From positions 114,818 to 178,817 of the forward strand of contig CAYXVE010000002.1 of the NCBI GenBank assembly GCA_964468435.1: 64,000 nt of DNA, read 5' to 3'. This DNA comes from JBCCTX01 sp964468435 (GTDB lineage: Bacteria > Bacteroidota > Bacteroidia > J057). The position numbers and the translations under genes are program-made. The notes under the pieces were generated by a model. That model did not search any database, was not told the DNA's origin, and saw only the letters and a program-made list of their open reading frames with translations. Below, one piece after another: positions 27,219 to 36,981 of the stretch. Every line of letters starts with the position of its first letter. The first letter of the stretch is position 1.

Positions 27219-28043
27219 TCACTCTAGCTTAAAATCTACATTCACATACATACGTACAGGTACATCGTTACCTCCCTGCTTACCGGCTACCCAGGTGGGA
27301 CTACCTAGCAATACACGTATTGCTTCTTTATCACAGCCCATACCCACGCCTTTGACTACCTTTACATCCTTCACACACCCGGTTTCATCCACGACAAACT
27401 GAAGTACCACACGACCTTGAATGCCATTATCACGGGCCAGTCTGGGATATTCAATGTTCTGATTTAAGTATTTCATGAATTTCAATTCTCCACCGGGGAA
27501 GGTAGGCATCATCTCCACAAAGTCAAAAGGCTGATGAGGTTCCGGCTTTGGTTCTGGTTCCGGTTCCGGCTCTGGTGGTTCTTCCATCTCGAAATCTTCC
27601 ACTACGACTGAGTCTTCTCCTTCAAGTGTTTCCAGGCCTGCGTCTACATCCATCAGTTCATCCTGTGTAGCAAATTCCTCTTCTTCAATTACCTCATCAT
27701 CGGGTTTGACTACAGGTTCTACGTATTTGACCGTCTTGGGCTTAGGTTTCTCAATCTTTGGCTCTGACGGTTTTTTACGTTCAATAGGTGGAGGTGCTGA
27801 AAGTTGCGAATATTGTACGATCTTGACCTTTTTGGAAGATTGGTTGTCTGCTGGCTTGGCTTTAAACTTATTAATAGCGAAGGGGATAAATATAGCCAGT
27901 ACATACACTGTCAGCGTTATTCCAAAAGAGTTGCTTAAGTATTTTTTATAGGCCTTCCGGAGTTGATACGCTCCGTAAGCCTTGTTTTTATTTTGAAACA
28001 GGATATCTGTAAAATCCTGATCCTGATACATGTTATCGCTCAT
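27219..28043 (-). CDS. TonB-family energy transducer
   Basis: A 274-residue transducer. A cytoplasmic N-terminus (FQNKNKAYGAYQLRKAY, typical of Bacteroidetes TonB) leads to one anchor helix at about 34-53, a Pro/Glu/Lys-rich periplasmic spacer (EPEPEPEPKPEP) and a TonB_C domain (FPGGELKFMKYLNQNIEYP ... PVRMYVNVDFKLE). It passes proton-motive-force energy from ExbB/ExbD to outer membrane receptors. It is the last gene of the exbB-exbD-exbD-tonB operon. Confidence 0.93.
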   Translation of the reverse strand: MSDNMYQDQDFTDILFQNKNKAYGAYQLRKAYKKYLSNSFGITLTVYVLAIFIPFAINKFKAKPADNQSSKKVKIVQYSQLSAPPPIERKKPSEPKIEKPKPKTVKYVEPVVKPDDEVIEEEEFATQDELMDVDAGLETLEGEDSVVVEDFEMEEPPEPEPEPEPKPEPHQPFDFVEMMPTFPGGELKFMKYLNQNIEYPRLARDNGIQGRVVLQFVVDETGCVKDVKVVKGVGMGCDKEAIRVLLGSPTWVAGKQGGNDVPVRMYVNVDFKLE

Positions 28044-28067
28044 GACAATAGTTGTTGATAGGTTATA

Positions 28068-28619
28068 TCAGTTATTGAAAGCAGTAGATTCGCCGTCCAC
28101 ACTGCCGGATTGTTTATTGGGTGCGATCAGTTCCTGATCCTCCTTATGGATATCGACAATAGCATACCTCCGTATGCCATTGACGTTCATTTCATCTAGA
28201 ATGTCCACCAGATTTTTATATCTAGAATCTACATCTGGCTTGATCAATACTACCAGGTCATTGATCAATTGATTTTGCTCCAGAAGCACACCACGAACTC
28301 CATTATCGTCATTTCCGTTGATGTTGAAATGGGTTTCATTTACTTCAGGATCTGTGAGGCCCATATACCAGAAGATCCGGTCATCTGAAGACAGTACAAT
28401 AGACATAGCCTTGGATTCCTTGACAGCCTGTATCTGTTCTTCCTGGTCTGCTTCATCCGGTTTCAATGGCATCACTAGTTCCATTGCCTGGGGATTGTTG
28501 AAAGTAGTTGTCAACATAAAGAAGGTCAGAAGCAGAAAGGCCAGATCTGTCATCGGCGTCATATCGATGTCTGTGGCATTTTTCTTATTATATTTATCGT
28601 TATATTTTTGAGCATTCAT
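28068..28619 (-). CDS. exbD: ExbD/TolR-family biopolymer transport protein
   Basis: A 183-residue ExbD. The N-terminal anchor has the functional Asp in DMTPMTDLAFLLLTFFMLTT, and the periplasmic ExbD/TolR domain follows. It lies 3 bases after the first exbD gene and 24 bases before tonB. Paired exbD genes with different periplasmic parts are normal in Bacteroidetes Ton motors. Confidence 0.93.
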   Translation of the reverse strand: MNAQKYNDKYNKKNATDIDMTPMTDLAFLLLTFFMLTTTFNNPQAMELVMPLKPDEADQEEQIQAVKESKAMSIVLSSDDRIFWYMGLTDPEVNETHFNINGNDDNGVRGVLLEQNQLINDLVVLIKPDVDSRYKNLVDILDEMNVNGIRRYAIVDIHKEDQELIAPNKQSGSVDGESTAFNN

Positions 28620-28622
28620 TTC

Positions 28623-29210
28623 TTATTCTATTTCGGTTACAAGGCTGAAACGAGTGATATTATTTTCGACTAAGACATCCATTACCCGGTCTATGACCGG
28701 GAAGGGGGTATGTTGGTCGCCTTTGATAGAAACCCTGAGTCTGGGATTTACTGAACGTGCCATGACGATCCACTCCTGCAATTCATTCTGTGTAGAGTCG
28801 CAGGGTATACCGCTCATCGGATAAGCCTTTCGCTCGTAATCGCCCTTGGATAGCCAGTCAGAAAGTTCAGCTACGGGAACTCCAAAACTAGAGGCTAGTG
28901 AGAAGTTTCTCGCTTGCTTCTCAGTAAGGGCAAAATCATGTCGCTGGCCCATCCGCTTGATCAGATTTTCCCGGGTAAACTTATTATCGATGTTGAAAAA
29001 TAGTCTACCGTCTTCTGCCACGGTGATGGTCATGATATCTTTATCAGGAAGTTTGGCTTCCGTTTGAGAGGCTGGTGTTGTCACGTCTACAGGCTCTTCG
29101 GTTTTGAAGGTAGTTGTAAGCATGAAGAATGACACCAACAAGAAGGCCATATCCACCATGGGGTTCATATCAAGCTTAGGGACCTGATTTTTGATGCTTA
29201 CCTTAGGCAT
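28623..29210 (-). CDS. exbD: ExbD/TolR-family biopolymer transport protein
   Basis: A 195-residue ExbD with the conserved anchor LDMNPMVDMAFLLVSFFMLTT, which carries the proton-path Asp. The periplasmic part differs from the second copy and includes an insertion with two Cys-free helical segments before the final KGDQHTPFPVIDRVMDVL. It works with ExbB in the inner-membrane proton channel and follows exbB by 29 bases. Confidence 0.93.
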   Translation of the reverse strand: MPKVSIKNQVPKLDMNPMVDMAFLLVSFFMLTTTFKTEEPVDVTTPASQTEAKLPDKDIMTITVAEDGRLFFNIDNKFTRENLIKRMGQRHDFALTEKQARNFSLASSFGVPVAELSDWLSKGDYERKAYPMSGIPCDSTQNELQEWIVMARSVNPRLRVSIKGDQHTPFPVIDRVMDVLVENNITRFSLVTEIE

Positions 29211-29239
29211 AAGATTTATGTTGTTATGTTCCTGTCGGA

Positions 29240-30076
29240 TTAGGCTTTGATGAGTTTTCTTTCTTCCTCACCATTTTGGGATTTAAATGTGTGAAGAATG
29301 CTAAATGCAGCCTCATCAATAGCATAAGAGATTCGGTCTATGCGGTTGGTGAAATAATTGTAAAATACGATAGCTACAGCTGCGGTAGAGATACCCAGTG
29401 CAGTAGTTACAAGTGCCTGTGAGATACCATTTGCCAGGCCGATAGGGTCGGGAGAACCTGCACGTGCCAGGGCTGCAAAGGCTTTGATCATACCAGTTAC
29501 TGTTCCGAGGAGACCGATCAACGTAGCTACGGATGCCAGGGTAGAGATGATCATGAGATTGTTGACCAGAGAAGGAATTTCCAGCTGAGTAGCTTCTTCC
29601 AGATCTTTTTCAATGTTTGCCAGTCTCTTATCCTTATTGGATTGTTTATCTGCTTCTGCTTCCTGATAGGAGATCAGACCACTACGGATGACATTGGCCA
29701 GGGAGCCTTTCTGCTTATCGCAGGCTTCTATTGCTTCGCTGATCTGGCCCTTATCCAGCATGGATTTGATCCTCTTCACGAAAACCTGGTTCTTTTGTTT
29801 ACCCCTTGCAGAGGTAATGGTGAAAAATCGTTCCAGAATAAATGTGAGTAGGATGATCTGAAAAGCCAGAAGCAAAACGACGATGTAACCGCCTTTGTAG
29901 ACGACACCCAGATAATTCCCCTGAACAGGCTCATTTAAAGTGCTTCCACCTTCAAAATTCGCTGGATCACCCAGAATATACGTATAAATGAGATATGCTA
30001 CGATAAGGGATAGCGGAAAAACAACCGCTACCATAGCGGATTTTACGTTCTCATGTAGGGATAAACGCTGATTCAT
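29240..30076 (-). CDS. exbB: MotA/TolQ/ExbB-family proton channel protein
   Basis: A 278-residue membrane protein with hydrophobic helices near 15-35, 57-82, 168-196 and 213-235. The conserved ExbB core is visible as LVNNLMIISTLASVATLIGLLGTVTGMIKAF and GISQALVTTALGISTAAVAIVFYNYF. It forms the pentameric channel that powers TonB. It is the first gene of the operon exbB-exbD-exbD-tonB. Compared with E. coli ExbB it has an extra N-terminal helix, common in this phylum. Confidence 0.93.
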   Translation of the reverse strand: MNQRLSLHENVKSAMVAVVFPLSLIVAYLIYTYILGDPANFEGGSTLNEPVQGNYLGVVYKGGYIVVLLLAFQIILLTFILERFFTITSARGKQKNQVFVKRIKSMLDKGQISEAIEACDKQKGSLANVIRSGLISYQEAEADKQSNKDKRLANIEKDLEEATQLEIPSLVNNLMIISTLASVATLIGLLGTVTGMIKAFAALARAGSPDPIGLANGISQALVTTALGISTAAVAIVFYNYFTNRIDRISYAIDEAAFSILHTFKSQNGEEERKLIKA

Positions 30077-30203
30077 TTTAGAGGGATTTGATTGATAGTT
30101 ATGGTTAATTATTTGCTCTAAAATTAGAATCTGCTCACCAGTCCAGGAATGATTTTTTGCAGGGGTAGAGACATTATAAAAACATTGCGCAGGGTGACTT
30201 TTA

Positions 30204-31223
30204 TCAAAGGAGGTATTCTAGTATGCGTTGTGAAGGATCAAAGGGGGAAAGTTCAGAAAGTCCTAGTTTTTCCACGGCAAGATGTATGGCTTCACGATCT
30301 GGCAGGTCGGGATTATGAGCATAAAATTTTCCTGCACGGGTCAGGCACACCATCGGAATCAGGCCAATCAGTTCTGAGCCTGTAGGCTTTACACCGTAGT
30401 GTCTGGCAGCAGTCTTGATGGCTTCATAGGCTATATGAGGGGGGCTTTCACGTATGTTGACTAGATTAGTAGATACCTGGGTGCATTGAAACTCAGGAAT
30501 ATACCATCCGATCGCTTTGACAGATTTACACATACCTGGTATTCGGATGGGTATCCCGTATTCATCCCTAAGAATCTTATCATGTTTTCTCAGTACTTTT
30601 CCACTTTCTCTTACATCTGCAGCAATGCGTTTGGCGATAGAAACATTTTGAGTATTTAAATTAACATTATACGCTACTAGAAAATCACGTGCACCGATGA
30701 CTGTCTGCCCCTGCCTGGGCTGATAGATTTGGGGACCATAGTCAGGTTTCCAATCAGGGTGTGAGATTTTCTGGGTAAAACCTTCATACTCTCCTGAGCG
30801 AATTTCTGCCAGGTTCTTACGGTGTGGGGCCGTGGCAGCGTATTCGTACATATATACAGGGATGTTCAGCATGTTACCTACTCGATGACCCAGCTGATGT
30901 GCCAACATCACTGTCTCTGCCATGCTGATACCTCTTATAGGGATCAGGGGACATACATCTGTGGCACCCATACGTGGGTGTATACCTTTGTGAAGACGCA
31001 TGTCTATGCGTTTACTGGCAATTTTGATAGCCTGATACGCAGCTTCCACTACGCTCTCAGGACTGCCCGCAAACGTAAATACGGTGCGATGAGCTGTTTC
31101 TCCTCGGTCTGTATGCAGCAATTTTACCTGATCTACAGATTCAATGGCCTCTGCGATTGCTGCTAACACAGATGAGTCTCTTCCCTCACTAATATTGGGG
31201 ACACACTCGATAATCCTTTGCAT
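30204..31223 (-). CDS. glutamate formimidoyltransferase
   Basis: A 339-residue protein starting at the ATG at 31223 (MQRIIECVPNISEGRD). It covers only the formiminotransferase N- and C-subdomains (KGIHPRMGATDVCPLIPI, GARDFLVAYNVNL), without the cyclodeaminase part of the mammalian enzyme. It moves the formimino group of formiminoglutamate to tetrahydrofolate in histidine degradation. No other hut gene is adjacent, although amidohydrolases related to imidazolonepropionase lie nearby. Confidence 0.93.
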   Translation of the reverse strand: MQRIIECVPNISEGRDSSVLAAIAEAIESVDQVKLLHTDRGETAHRTVFTFAGSPESVVEAAYQAIKIASKRIDMRLHKGIHPRMGATDVCPLIPIRGISMAETVMLAHQLGHRVGNMLNIPVYMYEYAATAPHRKNLAEIRSGEYEGFTQKISHPDWKPDYGPQIYQPRQGQTVIGARDFLVAYNVNLNTQNVSIAKRIAADVRESGKVLRKHDKILRDEYGIPIRIPGMCKSVKAIGWYIPEFQCTQVSTNLVNIRESPPHIAYEAIKTAARHYGVKPTGSELIGLIPMVCLTRAGKFYAHNPDLPDREAIHLAVEKLGLSELSPFDPSQRILEYLL

Positions 31224-31339
31224 GTATACCACGGGTTTTTGGCAAAGGTAACAGTTGACCTGCAACTGCCCAAGATCATACTAACAGTGGTATTGGGTAT
31301 TTGACAATAAGGTCATAAATTGCTTATGTTAGACTTATT

Positions 31340-31993
31340 ATGGAGAAGACCCTTCTCATATTTGATTTTGATGGCACGATTGCCAATACACTAGAGGTTG
31401 CAGTGGACATCGCCAACGAACTAAGCGTTGAATTTGGCTTCCCTTCCATCACAAAAGATGAGTTTGTAGAACTCAGAGGGAAAAGTATACCCGAATTGTT
31501 GCGTATGTCTGGACTTAGCTGGTGGCAGTTACCTTCCGTGGTCAGGAGAGCACGCGATCATTTTAAGTCCCGGTTAGCAGAAGTGCCTCCCGTATCGGGT
31601 ATGCCTGAAAATCTTGATATACTCCGTCAAAGAGGATACTTACTGGGGATCCTGACATCGAATACTCAGGAAGGGGTCAATGCATTTCTGGATATGTATA
31701 ATCTCCAACTATTTGAGTTTATTCATGCACCAGACTCCATATTTGGCAAAGCCAAACGACTCAGGGAAATCCAGAAAAAATACCGCTTAGCGGAAAAACA
31801 GATGGTCATGATCGGAGACGAAGCCCGGGATATCGACGCTGCTCACAAGGCAGATGTGGATGCAGTGGCTGTTACCTGGGGTTTTCATACCCAGCAATTG
31901 TTGGAAGGCCATCATCCACTGCACCTGATTGATCATCCGGATCGATTGCTGGATCTGTTTCCTGAAAAGAATGCCACTAATACCAGTTCATAG
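31340..31993 (+). CDS. HAD-superfamily phosphatase, phosphoglycolate phosphatase-like
   Basis: A 217-residue HAD hydrolase. Motif I is IFDFDGTIANT (Asp9 nucleophile, Asp11), motif II LTSNT, motif III the Lys in FGKAKRL, motif IV MIGDEARDIDAAHKADVDAVAV. The helical cap after motif I is of the C1 type seen in phosphoglycolate phosphatases. The true substrate is unknown. It is divergent from the formimidoyltransferase gene. Confidence 0.9.
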   Translation: MEKTLLIFDFDGTIANTLEVAVDIANELSVEFGFPSITKDEFVELRGKSIPELLRMSGLSWWQLPSVVRRARDHFKSRLAEVPPVSGMPENLDILRQRGYLLGILTSNTQEGVNAFLDMYNLQLFEFIHAPDSIFGKAKRLREIQKKYRLAEKQMVMIGDEARDIDAAHKADVDAVAVTWGFHTQQLLEGHHPLHLIDHPDRLLDLFPEKNATNTSS

Positions 31994-32235
31994 CTATCTG
32001 TCTGCGTTGCACCTTTTTCCAACAAATACAAAAAACCTCCCAACTACCGTAAACTTACCCCGTATAGTAGGTTATATTTTCGGGGTTGCAAAAAATGAAA
32101 GGACGATAGTGTTGTTGGTAGAGTATATAGTGAAATGAAACTAAATGGGTTGTAGTAGATCAACAATTGACATTTTATTTCACTTATTCATAAAAACCTT
32201 CTATATTTCCATTGCACGGTGTATTGTTAGTATAT

Positions 32236-32272
32236 GGGGCCCCCAAGTTGTGCGGGGGTCCCTGCTTTTTTT
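32236..32272 (+). terminator. strong intrinsic terminator between convergent genes
   Basis: GGGGCCCCC (32236-32244) pairs with GGGGGTCCC with one G-T wobble, around a loop of about 9 bases, followed by a short TG and seven T. It serves the HAD gene 240 bases upstream; its T-run touches the stop codon of the convergent amidohydrolase gene. Confidence 0.85.
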
Positions 32273-33578
32273 AATCAATATCGTGCCCGTATTTATGGGA
32301 ATATTTCTCATAGAGAAATTGCTGTCGAGCATCCAGCTGTATTTCCCTGCCCTGAATAAATGCATGCAGCAATTTGTTGGTGCGCATGTCCAGCGCATCT
32401 CCTTCACTGACAAACAGTGTAGCATCTTTGCCTACTTCAAGTGAGCCGGTTCGGTCATCGACACCGAGTATCTTAGCAGTGCTAAGAGATATGGATTGAA
32501 CAGCTTTTTCATAATCTACTCCATAGGCCACGGTGGTCCCAGCGAGGAAAGGAAGGTTTCTGGCACGGGCAGTCATCCCGATATTCACTCCTAAACAATA
32601 GGTAATGCCAGCCCGATCCAGATCTGCTGCTTGTTTAAATGGATATACCGTATCTTCGTGATCGTACCCAGGGAGGCTGTGTACGTTTCCAATTATAACG
32701 GGTATATCATGCTTGAGCAAGAGATCTTTGACAAGGATTGCCTCATAACCACCGACGACCACTACGCGTTCGACGCCATACGATTTCGCCATTTTTACAC
32801 TGCTGACGATACTCTTTGCACGATCTGTATGAATATACAGTGTTTTACTTCCGTCATAAAAGCCCTGCATAGCTTCGAGTTTGAGGTTTGTCTCCTCTCG
32901 GTTTTCCAGATTGGCATAGGTCGCAGCCTCCTCAAACATCGTGTTGAGTTCCTGAACGATCGGATCATAGTCTTCATTCTTGCGAGGTTCTGTCTCTCCT
33001 AGCCACCACCGAGGGCCATACATCTTGGAAGGCCAGTTAAGGTGTATACCATCATCTGTCTGGTAGGTTGCATCCTCCCAGTTCCATGCATCCAGTTGTA
33101 CTATGCTGGAGCTACCTGAAATGACCCCACTTTCGGGGGTAATCTGAGCCATCAGGATTCCGTTGAAGCGCATGGTAGGGATCAATTCCGAGTCTGTGTT
33201 ATAGGCGATGATAGATCTGACATTAGGATTGTAGGTTCCCTGCTCTCCCGCATCCCTGGTTGCTCGTAAGGCACTTACTTCCACTAATCCCAGATTAGTA
33301 GTAGGCATGATGAATCCTGGATAGATATGTTTTCCGCTAAGGTCGATCACCGTGTAGCCATCGTCATCTACGGTCTCATCAGATTGAGCTACAATGGTAA
33401 GCTTACCTGCTTCAAAGCCTATCTGTGCATTTTCAATCACTTCCCCATTGCCCAGATGAGCTGTAGCTCCTTTAAGCAAGATAGGTGATTCCTGAGGATC
33501 AGCCGGGATGACCCGGGTTTGAGCCAGCATACATGCTGGAAAGAGTATGATGAGTATTGTTATATGTATATATTTCAT
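32271..33578 (-). CDS. secreted amidohydrolase-like protein lacking the HxH metal motif
   Basis: A 435-residue protein starting at the ATG at 33578, which begins a signal peptide (YIHITILIILFPACMLAQ); an upstream extension of the frame looks non-coding. The amidohydrolase fold is seen in the early beta-sandwich (LLKGATAHLGNGEVIENAQI), DLSGKHIYPGFI and the end domain (LGVDDRTGSLEVGKDATLFV). At the end of the first barrel strand, where active members have HxH, it reads MPTTNLG. It is probably catalytically inactive or unusual. The following partner gene lies upstream in the same direction, so they form an operon. Confidence 0.82.
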   Translation of the reverse strand: MKYIHITILIILFPACMLAQTRVIPADPQESPILLKGATAHLGNGEVIENAQIGFEAGKLTIVAQSDETVDDDGYTVIDLSGKHIYPGFIMPTTNLGLVEVSALRATRDAGEQGTYNPNVRSIIAYNTDSELIPTMRFNGILMAQITPESGVISGSSSIVQLDAWNWEDATYQTDDGIHLNWPSKMYGPRWWLGETEPRKNEDYDPIVQELNTMFEEAATYANLENREETNLKLEAMQGFYDGSKTLYIHTDRAKSIVSSVKMAKSYGVERVVVVGGYEAILVKDLLLKHDIPVIIGNVHSLPGYDHEDTVYPFKQAADLDRAGITYCLGVNIGMTARARNLPFLAGTTVAYGVDYEKAVQSISLSTAKILGVDDRTGSLEVGKDATLFVSEGDALDMRTNKLLHAFIQGREIQLDARQQFLYEKYSHKYGHDID

Positions 33579-33688
33579 TGATTTGATGTGTTTTATTGTG
33601 TTTAGAATATCCACTACGGTGGTTTGTCTTCCGTGGTCTGCCTTTCCCGATATCCCAAATAATGGCATAAATTGGGGGCGCCCGTTAT

Positions 33689-36685
33689 CTATTTCCTGTA
33701 AATCACTACATCTTCGCAACCCCAGTGATGCTTGTAAGACCTTGACGCCATTTGCGTTGGAACTCCATTAGATTTCGCATCTTTCATCTTTTCTATCAGT
33801 CTGGCTCTTTCGAGCTTAATCTCGTACTTGCGTTTTTGGTCTTCCTCGATGTCGAAGTAGACTGTACCATCCACAATGGTCTTTTCTGCCCTAGCGTAAA
33901 TAGATAATGGATGATCAGACCAAAGAACAAGGTCAGCATCTTTTCCCTTCTTAATGCTGCCCATACGATCATCTAGGTGTAGGAGTTTAGCTGAGTTAAT
34001 GGTTACCATAGCCAAAGCATCCTCTTCAGGGATATCTCCATACTTGATGCTTTTGGCAGCTTCTTGATTCAGACGGCGCATCATCTCTGCATCGTCAGAG
34101 TTGATGGTTGTCACCACCCCTTCACGTTGCATAATGGCAGCATTATAGGGTATAGCATAGCGCACTTCCCACTTATATGCCCACCAATCAGAAAAAGTAG
34201 ATCCTCCGGCACCATGCTCAGCCATTTTATCTGCGACTTTGTAGCCTTCCAGGATGTGCGTAAAAGTATTGACCTTAAATCCAAAGCGCTCTGCAACCTT
34301 CATCAGCATATTGATCTCGGATTGTACATAGGAATGACAGGAAATAAATCGCTCGCCATTGAGGATTTCCAACATAGCTTCATGCACCAGATCTTTTCGT
34401 GGTGGAGCAGTATTGCCTTTTTCTGCAAATGAGAGTGCGTTATAAGCTGCCCATTCTTTTTGATAGTCCAGGGCCGCGGTAAACGCATCCACCAATACCT
34501 GTTCTACCCCCATTCGTGTCTGTGGATAGCGTATGGATTGGCTATTGCTGGTACGCTTAACATTTTCACCTAGTGCAAATTTGATATAACCATCAGCATC
34601 CTTGATCTTGAGATCTTCAGGGGCTTTGCCCCAACGAAGCTTGATCAGGGCAGATTGCCCTCCTATGGGGTTTGCAGAGCCATGCAGGATCTGAATTGCT
34701 GTTACACCGCCGGAGAGTGCGCGATAAATTTCCTGATCATCCGACTCAATAACATCGCTGATACGCACCATGGAAGAATTGGTAGCGACATCGTTAATGG
34801 AAGCCGCGGCAATATGTGAGTGTTCATCGATAATTCCTGGAGTGAGATGCTTCCCCGTTCCATCGATTACTATAGCACCATTTGCATTTAGATTCTGTCC
34901 CACCTGACTTATCTTACCATTTTCAACCCGTACATCTGCATTTTCTAACTTACCTTCCTCTTCCATGGTCCATACGGTTGCATTTTTGATGAGCATATTA
35001 TTCTGCTCAGGTAACTCACTTGTTCCATATGCTACAAATGGGTAAATGACTTGACCAAGTTCTAGCTCTCCAGGGCTATCATTTTCATCTTTATCATCAG
35101 GATCCATGGCTTCCTCGTAGGTGGCTTTCCAATCCAGCCACTTGCCTTCTCCATCTGTACCTCGACCCGATAAATTTTCTTCATCCACCCACCCCGAAAG
35201 CTTGTATAGGGTTTCTTCAATCTCCACATTCAGGGTAAGCATTTCTTCAGATGTCTTGATCATCGCCTTTAGCTTTGTGGTATCATTGATGATCAACTGA
35301 GCTTTTTCTTTTCCCGGTTTTCCGGTTATTTCCAATTCATAGGTTTCATCCCCCAGACTTAGCATGTATTTCCCAGACAGGTCAGGCAAATCCTTATCTG
35401 CGATTTGATACTTTTTTCCCTGAATCCAATTTTCATAGATAATGACATCGTCTTCAAAGATAGGACTAGATGTGATAATGAAGTTTGCAATCTTTCCTTC
35501 GTTCAAATCCCCAAGCTGATCTTGCATCTGAAGCATGTTGGCTGGAGTATGTGTGAGCGCTTTCAATGCTGCTGCTTCTGATAATCCATAATCGAGCGCT
35601 TTGCGCAGATTTTTCCAAAAGTCCTTTTTGTTTTTAAGTCCATCTGTTGTAAGCGCAAACTCTATCCCTTGAGCTTCGAGTACACCGGGGTTGGCAGGAG
35701 CAAGCTCCCAATGTTTCATATTGGCCAATGAGACTTTGTAGGCGTCGATCGGATCTTCTACATTATATGCATTGGGAAAATTAATGGGAACTATGACCCG
35801 GGCCTTAGTAGCTTTTACCTCATCGATGCGCTGATATTCATTTCCCCCACCCTTTATAATATATTGTACGCCAAACTCATCTCCTACTTGGTCAGCTCTG
35901 AGGAGGTTAATCCAACTGTTTACTTCGAATATCTGAGGAAGACCCTGTAATGCCAGCCATGCATCAAGAGATTTATCGGTAAATGGTTTAGGGTTCTGCT
36001 TCTGATACCATTCGGCATCCATGTATGTCTGACGCAACAATGCAATGTACCCCATGGCGGAAGAGGGATAACTTTGGGAGGAACTTCCCTTATCGAATGA
36101 GTAATGCGCAGCTACTTTGCTGTGGATCATCACCTCATTATCGCTGGTCTCGCCCAGGGTAACTATTGCTGAAGATCCCCGTGCAATGCCATCGGGCCTG
36201 AATGACAATACAGAGCCGAAGCCCATTTCCCGCCAGGTAGCCGCAGCTTTTTTATCCATGGTAAACGCTTCTGCTGCATCAAACTGTGATTTAATTGCTT
36301 CATTGGCATTATATGGGCCTTCCGTATCAGGTTGGATCTGCTCTCGCCCAGCATAGGGACTTCCTGATCTCCTTTTTACTTCAGGCATACCATAGTTTGT
36401 ATGCATATCGATCATGGATGGATAGATATATTTACCTTTCAAATCTACCGTAACATAACCTGCTGGGATGTTGACATAGGTCCCTATTGCTTCGACTTTT
36501 CCATCCCGGATCAGGAGGGTGGCATCCAAAAGCTGTGTTTGGTAATCTTTAAAGATGTTTGCGTTTTTAAAAGCATATGCTTTAGGTCGGGAGTCCTTGA
36601 CATCATTCACGGGAAAAGTTTCCTGTGCAAATGATCCCACCCCTACCAGGAGCCATGCTCCAGCAAAGAGAAATAGTTTTTTCAT
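33689..36685 (-). CDS. secreted double-domain amidohydrolase (imidazolonepropionase-like)
   Basis: A 998-residue exported protein with a signal peptide (ends GSFAQ). It holds two amidohydrolase domains. The first (about 30-435) has DMHTNYGMP instead of HxH, so it is degenerate. A roughly 130-residue linker resembles a beta-rich ligand domain. The second (about 565-960) keeps GIIDEHSHIAAA and SCHSYVQSEI and should bind metal. Such proteins are typical Bacteroidetes periplasmic amidohydrolases of unproven substrate. It is cotranscribed with the smaller, degenerate amidohydrolase. Confidence 0.85.
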   Translation of the reverse strand: MKKLFLFAGAWLLVGVGSFAQETFPVNDVKDSRPKAYAFKNANIFKDYQTQLLDATLLIRDGKVEAIGTYVNIPAGYVTVDLKGKYIYPSMIDMHTNYGMPEVKRRSGSPYAGREQIQPDTEGPYNANEAIKSQFDAAEAFTMDKKAAATWREMGFGSVLSFRPDGIARGSSAIVTLGETSDNEVMIHSKVAAHYSFDKGSSSQSYPSSAMGYIALLRQTYMDAEWYQKQNPKPFTDKSLDAWLALQGLPQIFEVNSWINLLRADQVGDEFGVQYIIKGGGNEYQRIDEVKATKARVIVPINFPNAYNVEDPIDAYKVSLANMKHWELAPANPGVLEAQGIEFALTTDGLKNKKDFWKNLRKALDYGLSEAAALKALTHTPANMLQMQDQLGDLNEGKIANFIITSSPIFEDDVIIYENWIQGKKYQIADKDLPDLSGKYMLSLGDETYELEITGKPGKEKAQLIINDTTKLKAMIKTSEEMLTLNVEIEETLYKLSGWVDEENLSGRGTDGEGKWLDWKATYEEAMDPDDKDENDSPGELELGQVIYPFVAYGTSELPEQNNMLIKNATVWTMEEEGKLENADVRVENGKISQVGQNLNANGAIVIDGTGKHLTPGIIDEHSHIAAASINDVATNSSMVRISDVIESDDQEIYRALSGGVTAIQILHGSANPIGGQSALIKLRWGKAPEDLKIKDADGYIKFALGENVKRTSNSQSIRYPQTRMGVEQVLVDAFTAALDYQKEWAAYNALSFAEKGNTAPPRKDLVHEAMLEILNGERFISCHSYVQSEINMLMKVAERFGFKVNTFTHILEGYKVADKMAEHGAGGSTFSDWWAYKWEVRYAIPYNAAIMQREGVVTTINSDDAEMMRRLNQEAAKSIKYGDIPEEDALAMVTINSAKLLHLDDRMGSIKKGKDADLVLWSDHPLSIYARAEKTIVDGTVYFDIEEDQKRKYEIKLERARLIEKMKDAKSNGVPTQMASRSYKHHWGCEDVVIYRK

Positions 36686-36746
36686 AGTATTTATTGTTTA
36701 TAAAGCTTAAGAGCAAAGTGCTACTCAATTGCCATATGTTAAATAT

Positions 36747-36754
36747 CAAATTTA
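36747..36754 (-). promoter_or_regulatory. possible -7 element of the amidohydrolase operon
   Basis: On the minus strand TAAATTTG fits TAnnTTTG and lies 61 bases before the start codon. No clear -33 TTG accompanies it. Confidence 0.35.
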
Positions 36755-36981
36755 AGTTTTATGACAGTAGTAGATAACTTAATTTGATGATTTTGGAAGA
36801 AATATTACTAAATAATAGTTTAAGACAGGACTATTTAGATTAAAATAAGGATTATATCTATTACTTAGCCATAAAAAGTCATTATTGCACTTTCTTTTAG
36901 GTTTTGCTGACTTATTTTCTAGGCTATCATATACAAAAGTGGTAAGCATGAGGTGAAAAATAGTTACTATTCCCTCATACT

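Noticed and set aside
33579..33719. N-terminal extension of the small amidohydrolase
   Set aside because: A standard signal peptide begins at the ATG at 33578, and the upstream codons would bury it.
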